Assembly (NCBI GenBank): GCA_028455995.1 | Contig: JABELC010000007.1 | Location: 2,221,478-2,285,477, forward strand | Source: Scleromitrula shiraiana | Taxonomy: Eukaryota; Ascomycota; Leotiomycetes; Helotiales; Sclerotiniaceae | DNA length: 64,000 bases | Direction: 5' to 3' | Part shown: positions 13,380 through 24,722 of the stretch, piece after piece | Layout: each line of letters starts with the position of its first letter | Position numbering within the stretch: the first letter of the stretch is position 1 | Position numbers and translations under genes: made by a program | The notes under the pieces: model-generated | The model's database searches: none | What the model saw: only the letters and a program-made list of their open reading frames with translations | What the model was told of the DNA's origin: nothing

Positions 13380-14352
13380 ATGATGACTTCCTCACTCAAC
13401 TCCGGAGCATCAACATTCCACTGCTTCGGCTAACTCCCTCCCGAGATTCAAGCTCAAATTTAGCGTGCTTCTTTACCAGAAAAAATCAATCCAGCTTTAT
13501 TCTTCTACGAAAAAGGCGGATGGTGGAATTGCCCTCTACCAGTGTCCAAAAATGCGCACTTTGATAACTACTATGTACAGAGGGATGAATCCAACGTGAG
13601 CACAGAATGCAACTATACGACTCTAGACCCCGTACATCTCGGTATTCCGATATTCTTTGTTAACTATGAAGCCCGTCAAATCGCACTGTCTTGGGTGCGC
13701 AAACAAGATATAGAAATTCCAGCCTCTTCCGCAAGCAAAAATGTTGTTTTTATGTCCCATTTTGATCATCCACGCGATATACTTTATGTTTCGCATGATA
13801 GATTGAGTGAATCTCTTGATGAACCTTTGGATTATGCAAAAAACAGAGTTAGAGGTAATGCTCCGAAGCATATCTCACGAATAGTTGTATCGGAGGAAAT
13901 TTTTATGGATGAGAGTAGAGATCTATCACTTGAACTATCACTATTGTTGGTAAGTTACTATCCCGGTGGTTTTACTTTACTTTAATACTCATTCTCTTTT
14001 CCCCCGCCCCCCTTTGGTATGTTTATAGTCAGTCGGTCAACTTACAAAACCACAGAACGATATTTTCTTTGACATTGAAGTATTGTATATCATAATAGAT
14101 ATGCCATTGGATTTGCAGCCCGAGGATAATAACCTAAAGACGCAACCTGGATGGGGACTGGAAGTTATAAAGGGGATATCATACGTCTGGAGCAATGATG
14201 AGAGTTGCTTTCATCTTCTTACGGACAGATGTCTTGATGATATTAATTTACATGAACGGATGAAAGATATCGGTAAACAATTTCATGATAGGCTTGTTCA
14301 ATGGACCGTTCACAAATTTGAGTTTCGACCTAGTCTTGCAGTTCTATTGTGA
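13380..14352 (+). pseudogene. 2EXR domain gene disrupted by two stop codons
   Basis: From ATG 13380 one frame reads 17 residues, meets TAA at 13431-13433, reads LPPEIQAQI, meets TAG at 13461-13463, then stays open to a clean GTAAGT donor at 13950. A 79-nt intron (13950-14028) restores the same frame to TGA 14350-14352. Apart from the two stops, the product would be about 298 residues. Both stops lie in the 2EXR signature; the second sits where the family has tryptophan (I-W). TAG from TGG and TAA from CAA are both explicable as CpA-to-TpA changes on one strand or the other, the RIP preference. No intron could remove them, because no donor GT lies between. The long intact downstream frame suggests recent inactivation; translation from a downstream start is possible but would lack the signature. 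Confidence 0.8.
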
Positions 14353-14701
14353 AGACTAGGATGTATTGTCAGTTTATCATATTTCTCTGTTGGAAGCTTT
14401 TGATTTGTAGCAAGAATTAGTTTCAAGAGAGAAATGATTAATATCAGTGTTTAGATACTAATTTCAGAGACAGGCAGAATTTCAATTATCTTCTAGTCAA
14501 AAGGTCCGGTACATTTTGCTCATCAATGCTTGATTGGTTCGCCTACTCCAGCTCCCATGCATTATTGTCATTTCATACGAGAATTAGACAGACCCAGGAA
14601 CCCTAAGTTTTTATAATTGCAATGTCTCCTCACAATTAGACCACTCCCTTCTGTGGTCTGAGTTCAAGACTTGTTCCAACCCCACGGCCTCGGCTCCATT
14701 C
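14353..14701. other. Intergenic between convergent pseudogenes
   Basis: No gene is seen. It contains the 3' flanks of the 2EXR relic (+) and the UstYa-like relic (-). Confidence 0.5.
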
Positions 14702-15653
14702 TTAAAATGTCTTCCAAGCTATACAACGTCGCTTCGAGTTTGTTCTGGCACTAGGCTTCACGTGATGCGGCTTATCCCCGTGGAACGTATACATACTGAC
14801 GTCGCCTGCACACATTATGGATAATCGAAGAGTTTCAATACAGTGATCTAGATGCTGATGTATCAGAAGACGCAGCAACGGAATTTGTATGTTTTGCTTA
14901 CCAAGCTGACCTTCTAAGTATGTCAATTGTGATGAGGTTAGATTGTGGTAGTATAAATTTTGGTAGAGGAATAATCTTAGTTATCTCTGCCACATATTAG
15001 CATAGAGCACAGTACCTTCCAGTGGTGAATACCCACAAAGAAATGCAGATCGTGGTAAACACTAGTTGCAGCAACATATTTCCCATCTAGAAGCTGTGCA
15101 GCGTCTTTCACTGGTTCACCTGCTACGATCATCTCATCATATGTTGCCCCAAACGAAGTCGCTGCCTCAGTTAGTTCAATTGAGGTGCATTGATTATCTC
15201 AAGACAGATATTTACGCTCAACGAATACATTCCAAGCATGATTATTCTCCATGCTAGGTGAGTCTGAAAATCTACTATGGTCGCTATGGCCTACACCGTG
15301 GCTTTCTTTTGTTTCTTATTTAATCACTGACCATGCTGGGGCTAATGATGATCAATTAATCGCTTGCAATTGTACAAAGGACCTTGTGTGGAATACTCAC
15401 AGAAAAATCTCTTCACAGCTTGAACATCGTTTTGGTTCTTATAGTGAGACCAGAATGCTAATGTCAAGACAATATGTAGCAGCAATATGCGAATTAAAAG
15501 CCATGATTTAAGCTTTCTGAATGTTGATTCGTGATCTCGTAGCAACAATGCAATATGCTCGTTTGTATCTAGTAAAGAAGTATAATCTTCTGTGTCTGCT
15601 CCAGAAAGAAGACCATGATGATCAGTGACCTTGTTATATTTTTCAGTCATCAT
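14702..15653 (-). pseudogene. UstYa-family (DUF3328) protein, probably broken
   Basis: The minus strand from ATG 15653 reads a hydrophilic N-terminus, then a single membrane segment (SWLLIRILLLHIVLTLAFW), the layout of UstYa proteins. Credible introns are 15264-15400 and 15162-15215. Next come VYHDLHFF, which corresponds to the first HxxHC motif with Phe in place of Cys, and, further on, LIHQHLDHCIETLRLSIM, the second HxxHC motif, intact, followed by CAGDVSMYTF. UstYa proteins are oxygenase-like enzymes that modify or cyclise ribosomal peptides in dikaritin-type pathways. Between the two motifs I find no phase-compatible join, and the frame of the second motif begins with a stop at its upstream edge, so a frameshift is likely. 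The C-terminal WKTF ends at a stop before a plausible continuation. Loss of the motif Cys and the frame break indicate a pseudogene. Confidence 0.7.
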
Positions 15654-16185
15654 AACAATAGAAAGGATAACTTTGGTTACTGAGAACAGAATATTAATGG
15701 AGAGATGATTAGTTGTTTCTGAGTGGGGAGAGTAAGAAGTCCTTTGAAATTGGCAAAGGAGTTGGAATGCCCCGCGACCAGTCTCATTTAGAGTTAAATA
15801 ATGGATATGTGTGCCAAATTTTCTGTCATATACATATATGCTGACTGTATACTAAGTTAAAAGTAACACAATATGATCAAGGAGGTGTAGACAAGTTCAA
15901 AAATTTAAGATGGCCGATAATAATCAGAATTAAAACTACATATGGAAGACAGCACAGTGATACGAGAGCTGTAGCTATGTTTCGTAGAGAGTATTCCAAC
16001 TCTACTGAGATTAAGATCCATACAGGTATATGCTTGTTTGCCGGAAAGCATATAAACCCTCCGATATCCGTAGTCTCAACCTCTCTCAGCATCTCAGATC
16101 CCTTCTTCTCGCCATATCAACAACCTAGCACTCGAAAGCATCATTCGATACTTTTACATTCCACTCCCTCTACAATCCAGTTATC
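15654..16185. other. Divergent intergenic region
   Basis: It lies between the UstYa-like relic (-) and the candidate secreted peptide (+). No gene is seen; a shared promoter is possible. Confidence 0.4.
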
Positions 16186-16375
16186 ATGCATTTCACCGAA
16201 GTTGCCGTAACTGTCGCCCTCTGCCTCGCGGATCTTTCTGCTGCTGCACCTGTTGTATCAGGTACGTCAAATAACAAAAATCGACAATCATACCAATAGA
16301 AACATGATGTTAAAAGTAGATTCTGAAGTCACTAAAGTTGTGGCAGATGGAGTGGATTCTGTGGAGTTTTTCTAA
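16186..16375 (+). CDS. Candidate small secreted peptide, 43 residues
   Basis: ATG 16186 opens a typical secretion signal: MHFTEVAVTVALCLADLSAAAP, with a hydrophobic core and a small-residue (AAA/AAP) cleavage region. A GTACGT donor at 16262 and an AG acceptor at 16318-16319 (58-nt intron) join in frame to a short acidic tail rich in Val, Asp and Ser that ends SVEFF, stop at 16373-16375. There is no cysteine after the signal. It lies 0.5 kb from, and divergent to, a UstYa-like relic, the kind of gene that accompanies fungal ribosomal-peptide precursors. There is no internal repeat or Lys-Arg cleavage site, which dikaritin precursors usually have, so a precursor role is weak. It could instead be the signal-peptide exon of a lost gene. 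The branch point is not obvious. Confidence 0.4.
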
Positions 16376-17299
16376 GTCTACCGGTGTTATTATCATTAGA
16401 GGTTGATATGAAATTGACTGGATGATTTCACTTGGAGAGCCAGGATTGCGAATGCACTTGGATATGAGTGATTGGTTAACAATATGATATTCAACATGTC
16501 TTTGTTTTAAGCAACTTTCGATCGAAAGGGTGGACTCTGTCGTTACCAGTACTAGACAATGTTTTGCATTCGAACCCTTATGTTATTTGCCGTGCATACA
16601 AAGTGGCTCTTGACTGATGTCTTCAGAATCGGCATTTCCGTTATTCGATTCGTGCCCTTGATTCTGTATGTGCCAAGTTCTTGGTATATGCATATGTTAA
16701 AATAGGATTATACACACCTACCCATAAAGACACTGTGTTACCCCATTTTGATGAGTTATTCAATCGAAATAGTTACTGGAGAAAATTCTCCGAAGTTGTT
16801 CAATGCTTGCCGCAATTCCAAGATGCTTCCCTTCACGGCTATCTGGCAGGGATCGATCGATTCGGGTGAGTATCGCGCCACTTTCTGACAGATGTATTGC
16901 ATATACAAGGAGTTGATATTTGCCCGCAGAGTAACGCCTAGACAGTCATTGCTTAGAAATTTTTTGTCAGCTTGGAAACTATCATATTTATTGAATTTTC
17001 CTTCACAACAGTAATCCGACTCGAGAATTTGCGCCTTTAGAAGCTCAACGCAGACGCTCGACATGCAACGCCCACAAGATGAATTAAATGCAGAGAATGG
17101 GCGTCAAACATGTATGGTGTGACTTACATCTGCAGTCAGAGTTGTATACGGAGCTGTGCAGTCTCAAGCCGTTCATACATATTTTCATATCCGACTGGTT
17201 CTCCTGTAGCCGTCCTTTGAGGGGATGTTTATTGGCGTCTTGATTGAGGTATTACTAAGAATTTCATCATGATCATGCATCAGATGTGGCATCTTATAA
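16376..17299. other. Region upstream of the rhodopsin-like relic, no gene resolved
   Basis: Short frames occur on both strands (16681-16869 +, 16756-17064 -), none with a recognisable motif. Part of it may be the decayed N-terminus of the membrane protein that follows. Confidence 0.4.
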
Positions 17300-18726
17300 A
17301 ATTTAACGCTGGAGCTCCTCCTTTTCCAATACCTTTTGTGTTTTGGTGGAAGCAAACCATTGAAAAAAACAATTGTTGTGGTTGCTAGGCTATATGTTAG
17401 AAAGAAACAAGACCTGAAGTTTGGTATTGATGACTGGCTTACCATTCCAGCGCTTGTAAGTAGAACAGTTCTACTCAATATCTAGATACTAACTTGAATT
17501 GAATATATTGGTTTTGGGTGCAGGTGAGACCATGATAGCCGGTAATACCCCCCGATGATTTCGACTTTCAAATAAACTAAGTCGTCGTGGGAATTGTGAA
17601 ACATGGATTGGGTTACCCAATTCCCGAAGTGAGCTCTTTATCTTTGAGATCTGATCTCTCAGTAATTAATCCAGCAATCGTTATTGCATAAAAGGTATGC
17701 ATATTCTCTACTTCTCCAATTACGATCTGATACGCCTCCTAAATCTGACTTATATCTCAGACAGAATACGCAATGTGGATAATCTGTATTCCAGCTCTTT
17801 GTTGTATCAAACTAAGTGTTCTGTTCTTTTACCATTGAACCTTTTGCCCTCACAAACCAGATCAAGCTCATATTGTCATGATATTACTGATAGTTATTGT
17901 TGGTCTATGGGCTTCGGGTTTCTGGTTTGCAATCGTCTTTGCATGCAAAGGACAGTTCAGTTCTTGGTGGGGCTCGACTATCGAACTTATTACAAAATAA
18001 GTGAGGACCTTTGAGCTACTTTACGCTGCCTCTATCAGAGATTTTATCACAGATGCGCTTGTATTGATAGTTCCTCTACCGCTGGTGCGTTAACTATATT
18101 TCAATTCTCAAGTTCAGAACTGATATTTGGCGTTTTAGCTCTGGAATCTTCGGCTTCCAACTACAAGGAAGATTGCTGCGAGTCTGATATTCTTACTTGG
18201 TAGTGTGTGAGTGTCACAATGTCGAGACTGTTTGAATCAAGCACTAGTAAGAGATCTTAGAGCTGTAGCAGCCTCGTTATCTCGCCTTGTGTTTCTAACC
18301 ATTGCATTCAATAATACGCATTCTTTGGAGCTTCAATGTTGTATTTCTCACTAACCGAATTTCAGTCGGGTTCGTTCCAAAGGCAGACGAAGACTGTAAG
18401 TTTGCTAGAATTAATACTAGATTCTAGTGCTAACTCATATTCAAGTGACAATCACAGGATCATTATACTGGTTAATGATTGAAGTCGGACTAGAGCTTTT
18501 CGCTGGTTGCCTACGTTTCCTTTTCAATGGGCTATCACTAAACTCTGTCATTAACAGCATAAAGAGTGCTCTATCCTTGCACTCTTTAAGATCAAATCGC
18601 TCTCACATCTTCAATACTCCTCAAGTACCACACGATCATACACCAGAAGCGTCACAGTCTAGTCTTGTAAGAGACACCAATGAATTGTGTTCAACGGAGC
18701 TTGAGGTCATGTATGAAAGAGGCTAG
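17300..18726 (+). pseudogene. Rhodopsin-domain (PTH11-like) membrane protein, decayed
   Basis: Family landmarks appear in order on the + strand: a TM-like stretch then VVVARLYVRKKQDLKFGIDDW (from about 17360); after an intron ending at 17760, EYAMWIICIPALCCIKLSVL and a TM segment VMILLIVIVGLWASGFWFAI; then AASIRDFITDALVLIVPLPL; after another intron, LPTTRKIAASLIFLLG; then PKADED, and after a further intron SLYWLMIEVGLELFAGCL and a Ser-rich C-terminus ending at 18726. In-frame stops occur at IVIA-stop, at TGA 17836-17838 (after LFFYH, where the family has FYRR) and just after 17995; another stop precedes GIVKHGLGYP, and no ATG-initiated first exon is found. Several stops are explicable by C-to-T transitions. 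Intact homologues are seven-TM proteins of the plasma membrane, some acting as receptors. Confidence 0.75.
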
Positions 18727-19545
18727 GTGTCCCATGTTTAGGTAACTTTAAAATACAGATTCTTCTTGTATTGAGTATTATGGATGAGAAGCTATGGAAG
18801 AATGCAGGCGGCAAACTGGAAATCACTCCGATGAAAAAGGAAATGATTGGGATCTTGACCATTTGTAGACAGCATATCATTCAAGAAGTTGAAACAACGA
18901 GAAGTACAATTTTTGACGTAACGAACTTGGATAAAAAAGCGACAGTTGATATGTATCTACCTCTGCAAAGCAATCTCCATTATATAAGACATAGTGTGCA
19001 TAGCAACAAAAACTTAGAGAGTAATCTGCATAGGCCGATTGCAATGTTTCGGCACATCAATTGCCCAACACTGCATGACATGCACGCGGGCACAAGTCAA
19101 CACTCACCGAGTAGTTCTTCTGCCTTAAACGGCGGCATAATCGCCTAGTTACTCTCCCATGTCTCTCGGCCCTTTTTCGATTCTCCAGGAGAAATATTGT
19201 AGCTTATACAGATTTTTTTATTGAAGCTGCTGATAACTTCCCGGTTTAGTTGCAAAAGCAGACTAAAGAAAACGCTAAAAGGTACAGTGAATTAGCTCAC
19301 GATTAGATAATATAGCCTCGAGATAGCGCACACAGCCCCGCGTTTTAGTCATTCAAACAGCTGATGATATTCTATGTAGATCCTTGTTTGGATCACCAAC
19401 AACCTCAATAAACCATTACTTTTTCAATAAACATACAGTTTTCTCAAATAAGCACTGGTCTTCAACCATTCCATTCCATTTACCAATTCTTGAATACATG
19501 AATATTTTTCTTTCATAGTTTTCAATCGTCACCATCATCTACAAT
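18727..19545. other. Intergenic with one unassigned ORF
   Basis: An open frame from ATG 18780 to 19148 (122 codons, hydrophilic, no motif) is present but has no family resemblance that I recognise. The rest is the promoter side of the FAD monooxygenase. Confidence 0.4.
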
Positions 19546-21326
19546 ATGAATACCTCGTCCCCAAAGATTCGCGTCGCCATTGTAGGCGGCGGCCTAGCAG
19601 GCGCAACTCTAATACGTGCTTTACACAAACAACCTCATCTCTCAGCTTCAATTTTCGAGTCAGCAGCCGAATTCAGCGAGCGTGGCGCAGCGGTTGGTTT
19701 AGCCGTTAACGCCGAGAGTGCATTACGAGAAATGGGAATGGATGAGGTGATAGGAAAGGCTGGTGGTGTACGTATGAACAGCACTAGATCAATCATTGTA
19801 GGGTTTTAATTTCTTTTTCCCTACTTTGACGACGTGCGGACATTAGTTTTCTTGTATTACCTGGAATCCAAGGTACTAATTTGAGCAAGGGATCCGGTCC
19901 TAATGCTGGAACCATAATATTGGATATCGCCAGCGAAGCTCAAGGACAAGTTGTTCACCGTGCTGAGCTGCTAAAGGAGTTGCTTGCTCCAATCCCACGA
20001 GATGTTATGCACACTGGCAAAAAGGTGACTCAGATCACTGAAAATGCGGATCGTGGCGGTTTGACGCTCACTTTCACAGATGGTACGCAAACGACTGCTG
20101 ATGTTGTAATTGGTTCTGATGGCATTCATGGATACGTCCGGCAATATGTTATTGGAGAAGATTATCTCCAATACGCAGCTAGCTATGGTGGTTTCTGGGA
20201 CTGTAGAGCTCTGGTTCCAATTCAGAAGGCGAGAGAGATCCTGGGGAGTGAATATTTTGAGAAACAGAGACAGTATGCGTGGAGTGGTGAGAAGGGGTTT
20301 ATCATGCACGATGTTTTGGATAAAGGAGAGACGGTTCAGTAAGTGCATCTTCACTAACACAAATATAACGAGGGCAGTCTATGAGAATAGTTTGGGATTT
20401 GCGAGACTAATTATTCTGTACTGATCAATAGATGTGTCGCATCCGTGATGACAGATAGTACATGGAACTCAAAAGAATGGAACCGAGAACTCGATCGTAC
20501 CACCCTTGAGCAAACATTCGCCTCCTGGACTAATTCACCCATCACGCAACCCATGATCGAGGCAAGTATATCGCATACCTAGCAAAAAGATTTAATTGAC
20601 GTTCATACTTCTCTAGCTCCTCCTCGAAAATCATGAGTTAAAAGGTTACGAGCAATGGCATCACAGTGAAAAAGCACCCACGTATGTCAGAGGTGCGGTC
20701 TCCATAATGGGTGATGCCGCTCATGCTATGACGCCGTGGCAAGGCTCTGGTGCAGGTCTGGCTATGTGAGTGTCTTTTCATTCGCCCCTTGTCTGTAAAC
20801 CATCTGGGGTGTATTAATTATGCATCATATTTGAACATTCACATTCATCGTTTGCTTTCCATTCGAACAACTGAAGGTTTTAATCTTTTGATATCGAATG
20901 GAACTGCCCAATTGTCCAAGAATAAATTAAAGAATGAAGATGGTTCATAGATTAATACACCCCCGATTCAACCATAGTTCATATATCCACTAGCAAGGAA
21001 AATCCCTACTAACCTAAACCCTCACCAACAGCGAAGACGCCATGATCCTCTCCACCCTCTTAGAAAAAGTAACCCATCCCTCACAAGTACCCATTGCATT
21101 TAAAATCTACGATGAAGTCCGACGACCCCGTACTCATCGGATAGTTGAGTCAAGCTATGGAACTGGTCGTATTATTTGTGGGGGTGAAGAGGGCGTGGGT
21201 TTGGATCCTGATGCTTTAAGGGAGGCGTTGGGTCCGAGATGGAATTTTATTTATGGGATTGATATGAAAAAGTATAAGGATGAGGCTGTGGAGTTGTTTC
21301 TTAAGTCTGTTGCGGATGATAAGTAA
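19546..21326 (+). CDS. FAD-dependent monooxygenase (salicylate hydroxylase-like)
   Basis: Five exons, 19546-19797, 19890-20338, 20432-20561, 20617-20765 and 21032-21326, splice in frame to 424 residues. The N-terminal VAIVGGGLAGATL (about 10-22) is the dinucleotide-binding GxGxxG fold; VVIGSDGIHGYVR (about 152-164) is the DG motif; IMGDAAHAMTPWQGSGAGLA (about 303-322) is the GD motif that binds FAD. These three define class A single-component flavin monooxygenases, which use NAD(P)H and O2 to hydroxylate aromatic or related substrates; the closest style is salicylate hydroxylase/MAK1-like enzymes. It is cytosolic, with no signal. Intron 3 (20562-20616) begins GCAAGT: only this GC donor preserves the frame between MIE and LLLENHE. 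Intron 4 is 266 nt, much longer than the others. The gene looks intact amid decayed neighbours; the substrate is unknown. Confidence 0.92.
20562..20616 (+). other. GC-AG intron (intron 3 of FAD monooxygenase)
   Basis: The donor reads GAG|GCAAGT and the acceptor CTCTAG. Joining at GC keeps the frame; the nearest GT (in AAGTATAT) shifts it. GCAAGT is the consensus of U2-type GC-AG introns. Confidence 0.85.
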
Positions 21327-21730
21327 TTTGTCGATATTATGGGTATGATTGGATTCGGATATTTTAGGTATTTAAGAATGAACAAAAGGAACTGAGCTCC
21401 CAAATTGACCACTTGTAAAATGCACATTGCATGAATGGAAAATGGATAATGTCAATCTGATTTAGATTTGTATTTATATACTCAAATCATAGCGTAGCTA
21501 TCTGACAGTTATCGTAAAATTTGTGAGCACGTAACAGCCACCACCACACTATCTTGGTCTAATTCATATACATAACACAGACTGCCAGTAATGCTAACAA
21601 GTCCGAGCTCCAAAAGTTAAATCTTCCAGCAACATGTTAGCCAGCTTACTCATATAATAAATTCATACTTGAGATTCCCACACCACCCTGTCGCAACCGA
21701 CTTCATTTCGCCCTCCTCACCCAAACCAAA
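21327..21730. other. 3' intergenic between convergent genes
   Basis: Convergent 3' flanks of the FAD monooxygenase and DNA ligase. Nothing else is seen. Confidence 0.5.
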
Positions 21731-24722
21731 CTAATACTCGAAATCATCATCAACACTCGGACCCTTACTCTTAGTAACACTCTCCTGTTTCCTATACAAT
21801 TCAGCAACCTGTCTACTAGTGGTCGCCTGCGCCGGTTTCTTATCATCTCTAACTCTGATAAATCTCGGAAATCTCAATGAAATACCCTTCTCACTACCCT
21901 TTTCAATACCCTCCTTACAAGCGGCTTTATATCTGGGACTGAGAGTCAAATCGGCTGTCTTAACTTCCCATACATATTGTGGTTCAAACCATACATCGGG
22001 TTGATGTTGGTTTCCGGAACTATGAGAGTAAAAGGGTTTGGGACGATCAATGACAATGGCCGAGAGTTGAGCGTGTAATTCTTCCAGAACCTGTTCGGAG
22101 AAGCCGGTACCGATATTGCAGATTGTTTCGTAAGAGTCGGTGGAGGGGTTGTGGCAGGCGAGGAGGAATGCTCCGTATACAGAGGTACGTTTACCTCGAC
22201 CGAAATATGCACCTAGGACGACAAGGTCGAGGGAATCTCCGATGCCGGAAAGGTAATCTTTCTTGATCTGAAGAAAGTTAGTAATTAAGTGATAGTGAAC
22301 AACATGGTAGACATACCTTGAGCCAATTTCTACTTCGTTTACTAGGCTCATAACCACTCTCTGTACCATCCAACATCTTTACCATAAGACCTTCACAAGA
22401 TGCCTTGACACTTTCGTCCAGGAATGTTTGGATGTCATCTAGTTCTTGACCATTCATGCTGGTAGCGAATTGAAATTCTCCTTCGATAGGTGTGAATGCA
22501 CTGTGAAGTAATTCACGACGTTCTCTTAGAGATTTCTCCACGACTGCCTCTCCATTCAAGAAAAGTAAATCGAATGCAAAGACGCAAACCTTAACTTTCA
22601 CATCTTCAACCTTGACATCCTTCTTCTTTCGTGTCATAAGTTGTTGGAAGGGTAAAACTTTCTTCTCGACCAAATCCCATGCAACAGTTTCGCAATCAAG
22701 TACAAAGCTCTTGGTATCCTCCTTAACCCAAGTATTCAATTTGCTAAGAATATCTGGATACTTCTTGGATAAGTCTTCTGAATTCCGAGAGAAGATGGCA
22801 GCTAGACCACCAGTAGCAGTTTTTGCAGTAGCGGAAGGGGCAGCACCACGATATTGTTGAGGAGAATCCTTTGCGACATAATGAATTTGTGCCCTTTCAC
22901 CATCATACTTGTATTCGCAAGTGAATGTTTGGTTCTCGAAACGATCAAGAACTTCCGTAATCGCTTTGGTTGGTTTTGCCAACATAGGTTTCAAAGGTAC
23001 ACCTGGTTGAAGTTTGCAGTTATCTCGTAGATTGAAGATTCCGTGTTCCAACATAGCTGGGATGATAACATCGTAACTAGGTAATGAACTAATAATTTGT
23101 TAGTATCGGATTGCCATATAGCTTTGGGCAACTTACCTGTGAACAGCCTTGAGAATTGCCTCACCCTTGGCCATTTGTTCTGTACTTGGTACTTTACCAG
23201 CTCCCTTGGCCTCCACCTCATGACAAACCATTGCTTGAGCCAAAGAAACAAGTACGGTCTTCTCTGCTAAGCCAAGACGAAGTTTGCCTTCCAGGAAACG
23301 AACAATATATTTGGCTTCACTTGGTCCTCCCTTGTCCTTGGTAATATCCACTTTACCAGATGAATGGGCATCAGCCGCTGATAGTAGTTTCTTAATTCCA
23401 TCAACTTTTCGACCTTGGGCACCATTGCCTTGTGTTGTAGCAATGTCTATCAAACTTTTGAGAACACCTCTGATTGTCAATGGCTTAGGTTTGAACATAA
23501 CAGGTTGATTTGATCTGCTCTTTACAGCCACAAGACCCAAGTCACCAATCTCTTTTTGATCATTCTTGATGACGCTCAAATTTCGACCAGTAGACTCTCC
23601 AATCGCCTTCATGATTAAAGATTCTCCGATGCCAAGTTCGATACCGGCATAGTCTGCAGCCAATTTGTTGATCATTAATAGAACTGTGGGTAAAAGGTCA
23701 TCAGGAGTAAGCCGGAGAACCTGGCGAAGGAAGAGTGAACAGTGAGCTGCGATAATAAGTCTCTTGGTAGTCATTTCAATTAAGGAGAATGTTGTACAGA
23801 GAGCAGCATATGGTACTGGTTCTCCAGGCTTCCAATCCGGATATGGATCCTTTCCCTGTGATTTTAATGTTGTTTGAACCTTCTCACGAGCCTTTGCAGC
23901 TGCTTCTGGTTTCTCGTCCTCATCAGATTCCATCTCCTCCTCGACTTCCGAACTGGATAGTGAAACATTGGAATTCCTTCTCTGTAGTGGCTTGGGTGTA
24001 GATTCTACTTCGTCTATACTTTCATCTTCTTCTTTGACCTTTTTGCTAGGTGTAGGTGATAGAGGCATCGTTTTTGAAGGAGATTTCTTGGATGAAGCGT
24101 TTGGTGGTGATTTGGTTTTCGTAGCAGCCGGTTTTGATGTAGAAGCTTTCTCTTCTTTGATTTCTACCTTTCCACCACGCCGTGGCTTTTTCACAATAGG
24201 CTCTTCGTCCTCATCCTCCTCCTCCTCCTCTTCTTCTTTAATCTCTTCTTTGGTTTCTTCCTTTATCTTTGCTGCTTTGGTTTTCGTAGAAAGTTTCGGA
24301 CTCGGTGATCTTGATCTCTTTATGCCTGCGCGTACATATTAGTCAACATCAGTGATTAGTCCAACGAAGACTTGCCCTTCTCTGGTTTTATATTTTCCTT
24401 TCTATCGACGGCCTCCACTTTATTAACCTTTGGCCTGACTTCCACATCTCCATCCGACTCCCCACCCTTCATTTCAACATCATGATTCTCTTCCGATAAA
24501 GTCGAGGTCGGTGATGCCTTCTTTGGATTCGACTTTGACGAGAAAGCAAGTTTAGATTGCTTTGCAGGAGCAGGTGTAGACTTCGAGCCATTTGGCTGAC
24601 CGAAAAACTTACTATGAAGATACATTTGTTAGGATTACTTCGATTGAAAAGTATATAAAAACGAACCCCAAGGTGGTTTGTGAATCTTTAACATACCCCA
24701 ATGTTGCCTGTTTTGGAGGCAT
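21731..24722 (-). CDS. cdc9: ATP-dependent DNA ligase I (replicative; Cdc9 type)
   Basis: Five exons on the minus strand, 24722-24697, 24611-24376, 24325-23137, 23088-22317 and 22267-21731, give 919 residues. The N-terminus holds QATLGKFF, a canonical PCNA-interacting PIP box assembled across intron 1. A long basic, acidic and Ser-rich linker follows, including a Glu/Asp run near residues 125-140. The ligase N-terminal domain follows, then the adenylation domain with EYKYDGER, whose Lys (about residue 544) is the AMP-accepting nucleophile. After it come NRNSEDLSKKYPDI-type segments, VFAFDLLFLNGE, EGLMVKMLDG and SRNWLK-IKKDYL, and a C-terminal OB domain including FGRGKRTSVYGAFLLAC. It joins Okazaki fragments and seals repair nicks in the nucleus. 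Intron 2 has a GC donor. An in-frame AUG-less extension upstream of ATG 24722 could supply a mitochondrial form. It is divergent from the AsnRS gene. Confidence 0.96.
24326..24375 (-). other. GC-AG intron (intron 2 of DNA ligase)
   Basis: On the minus strand the donor is G|GCAAGTCT and the acceptor GCGCAG, with a GACTAAT branch about 15 nt before it. The GC donor keeps the frame from EKPEKG into IKRSRSPSPK; the next GT (GTCTTC) is poor and out of phase. It is 50 nt long. Confidence 0.85.

Noticed and set aside
18780..19148. 122-codon hydrophilic ORF between the rhodopsin relic and the FAD monooxygenase
   Set aside because: No motif, no convincing codon pattern and no splice partner; left unassigned.
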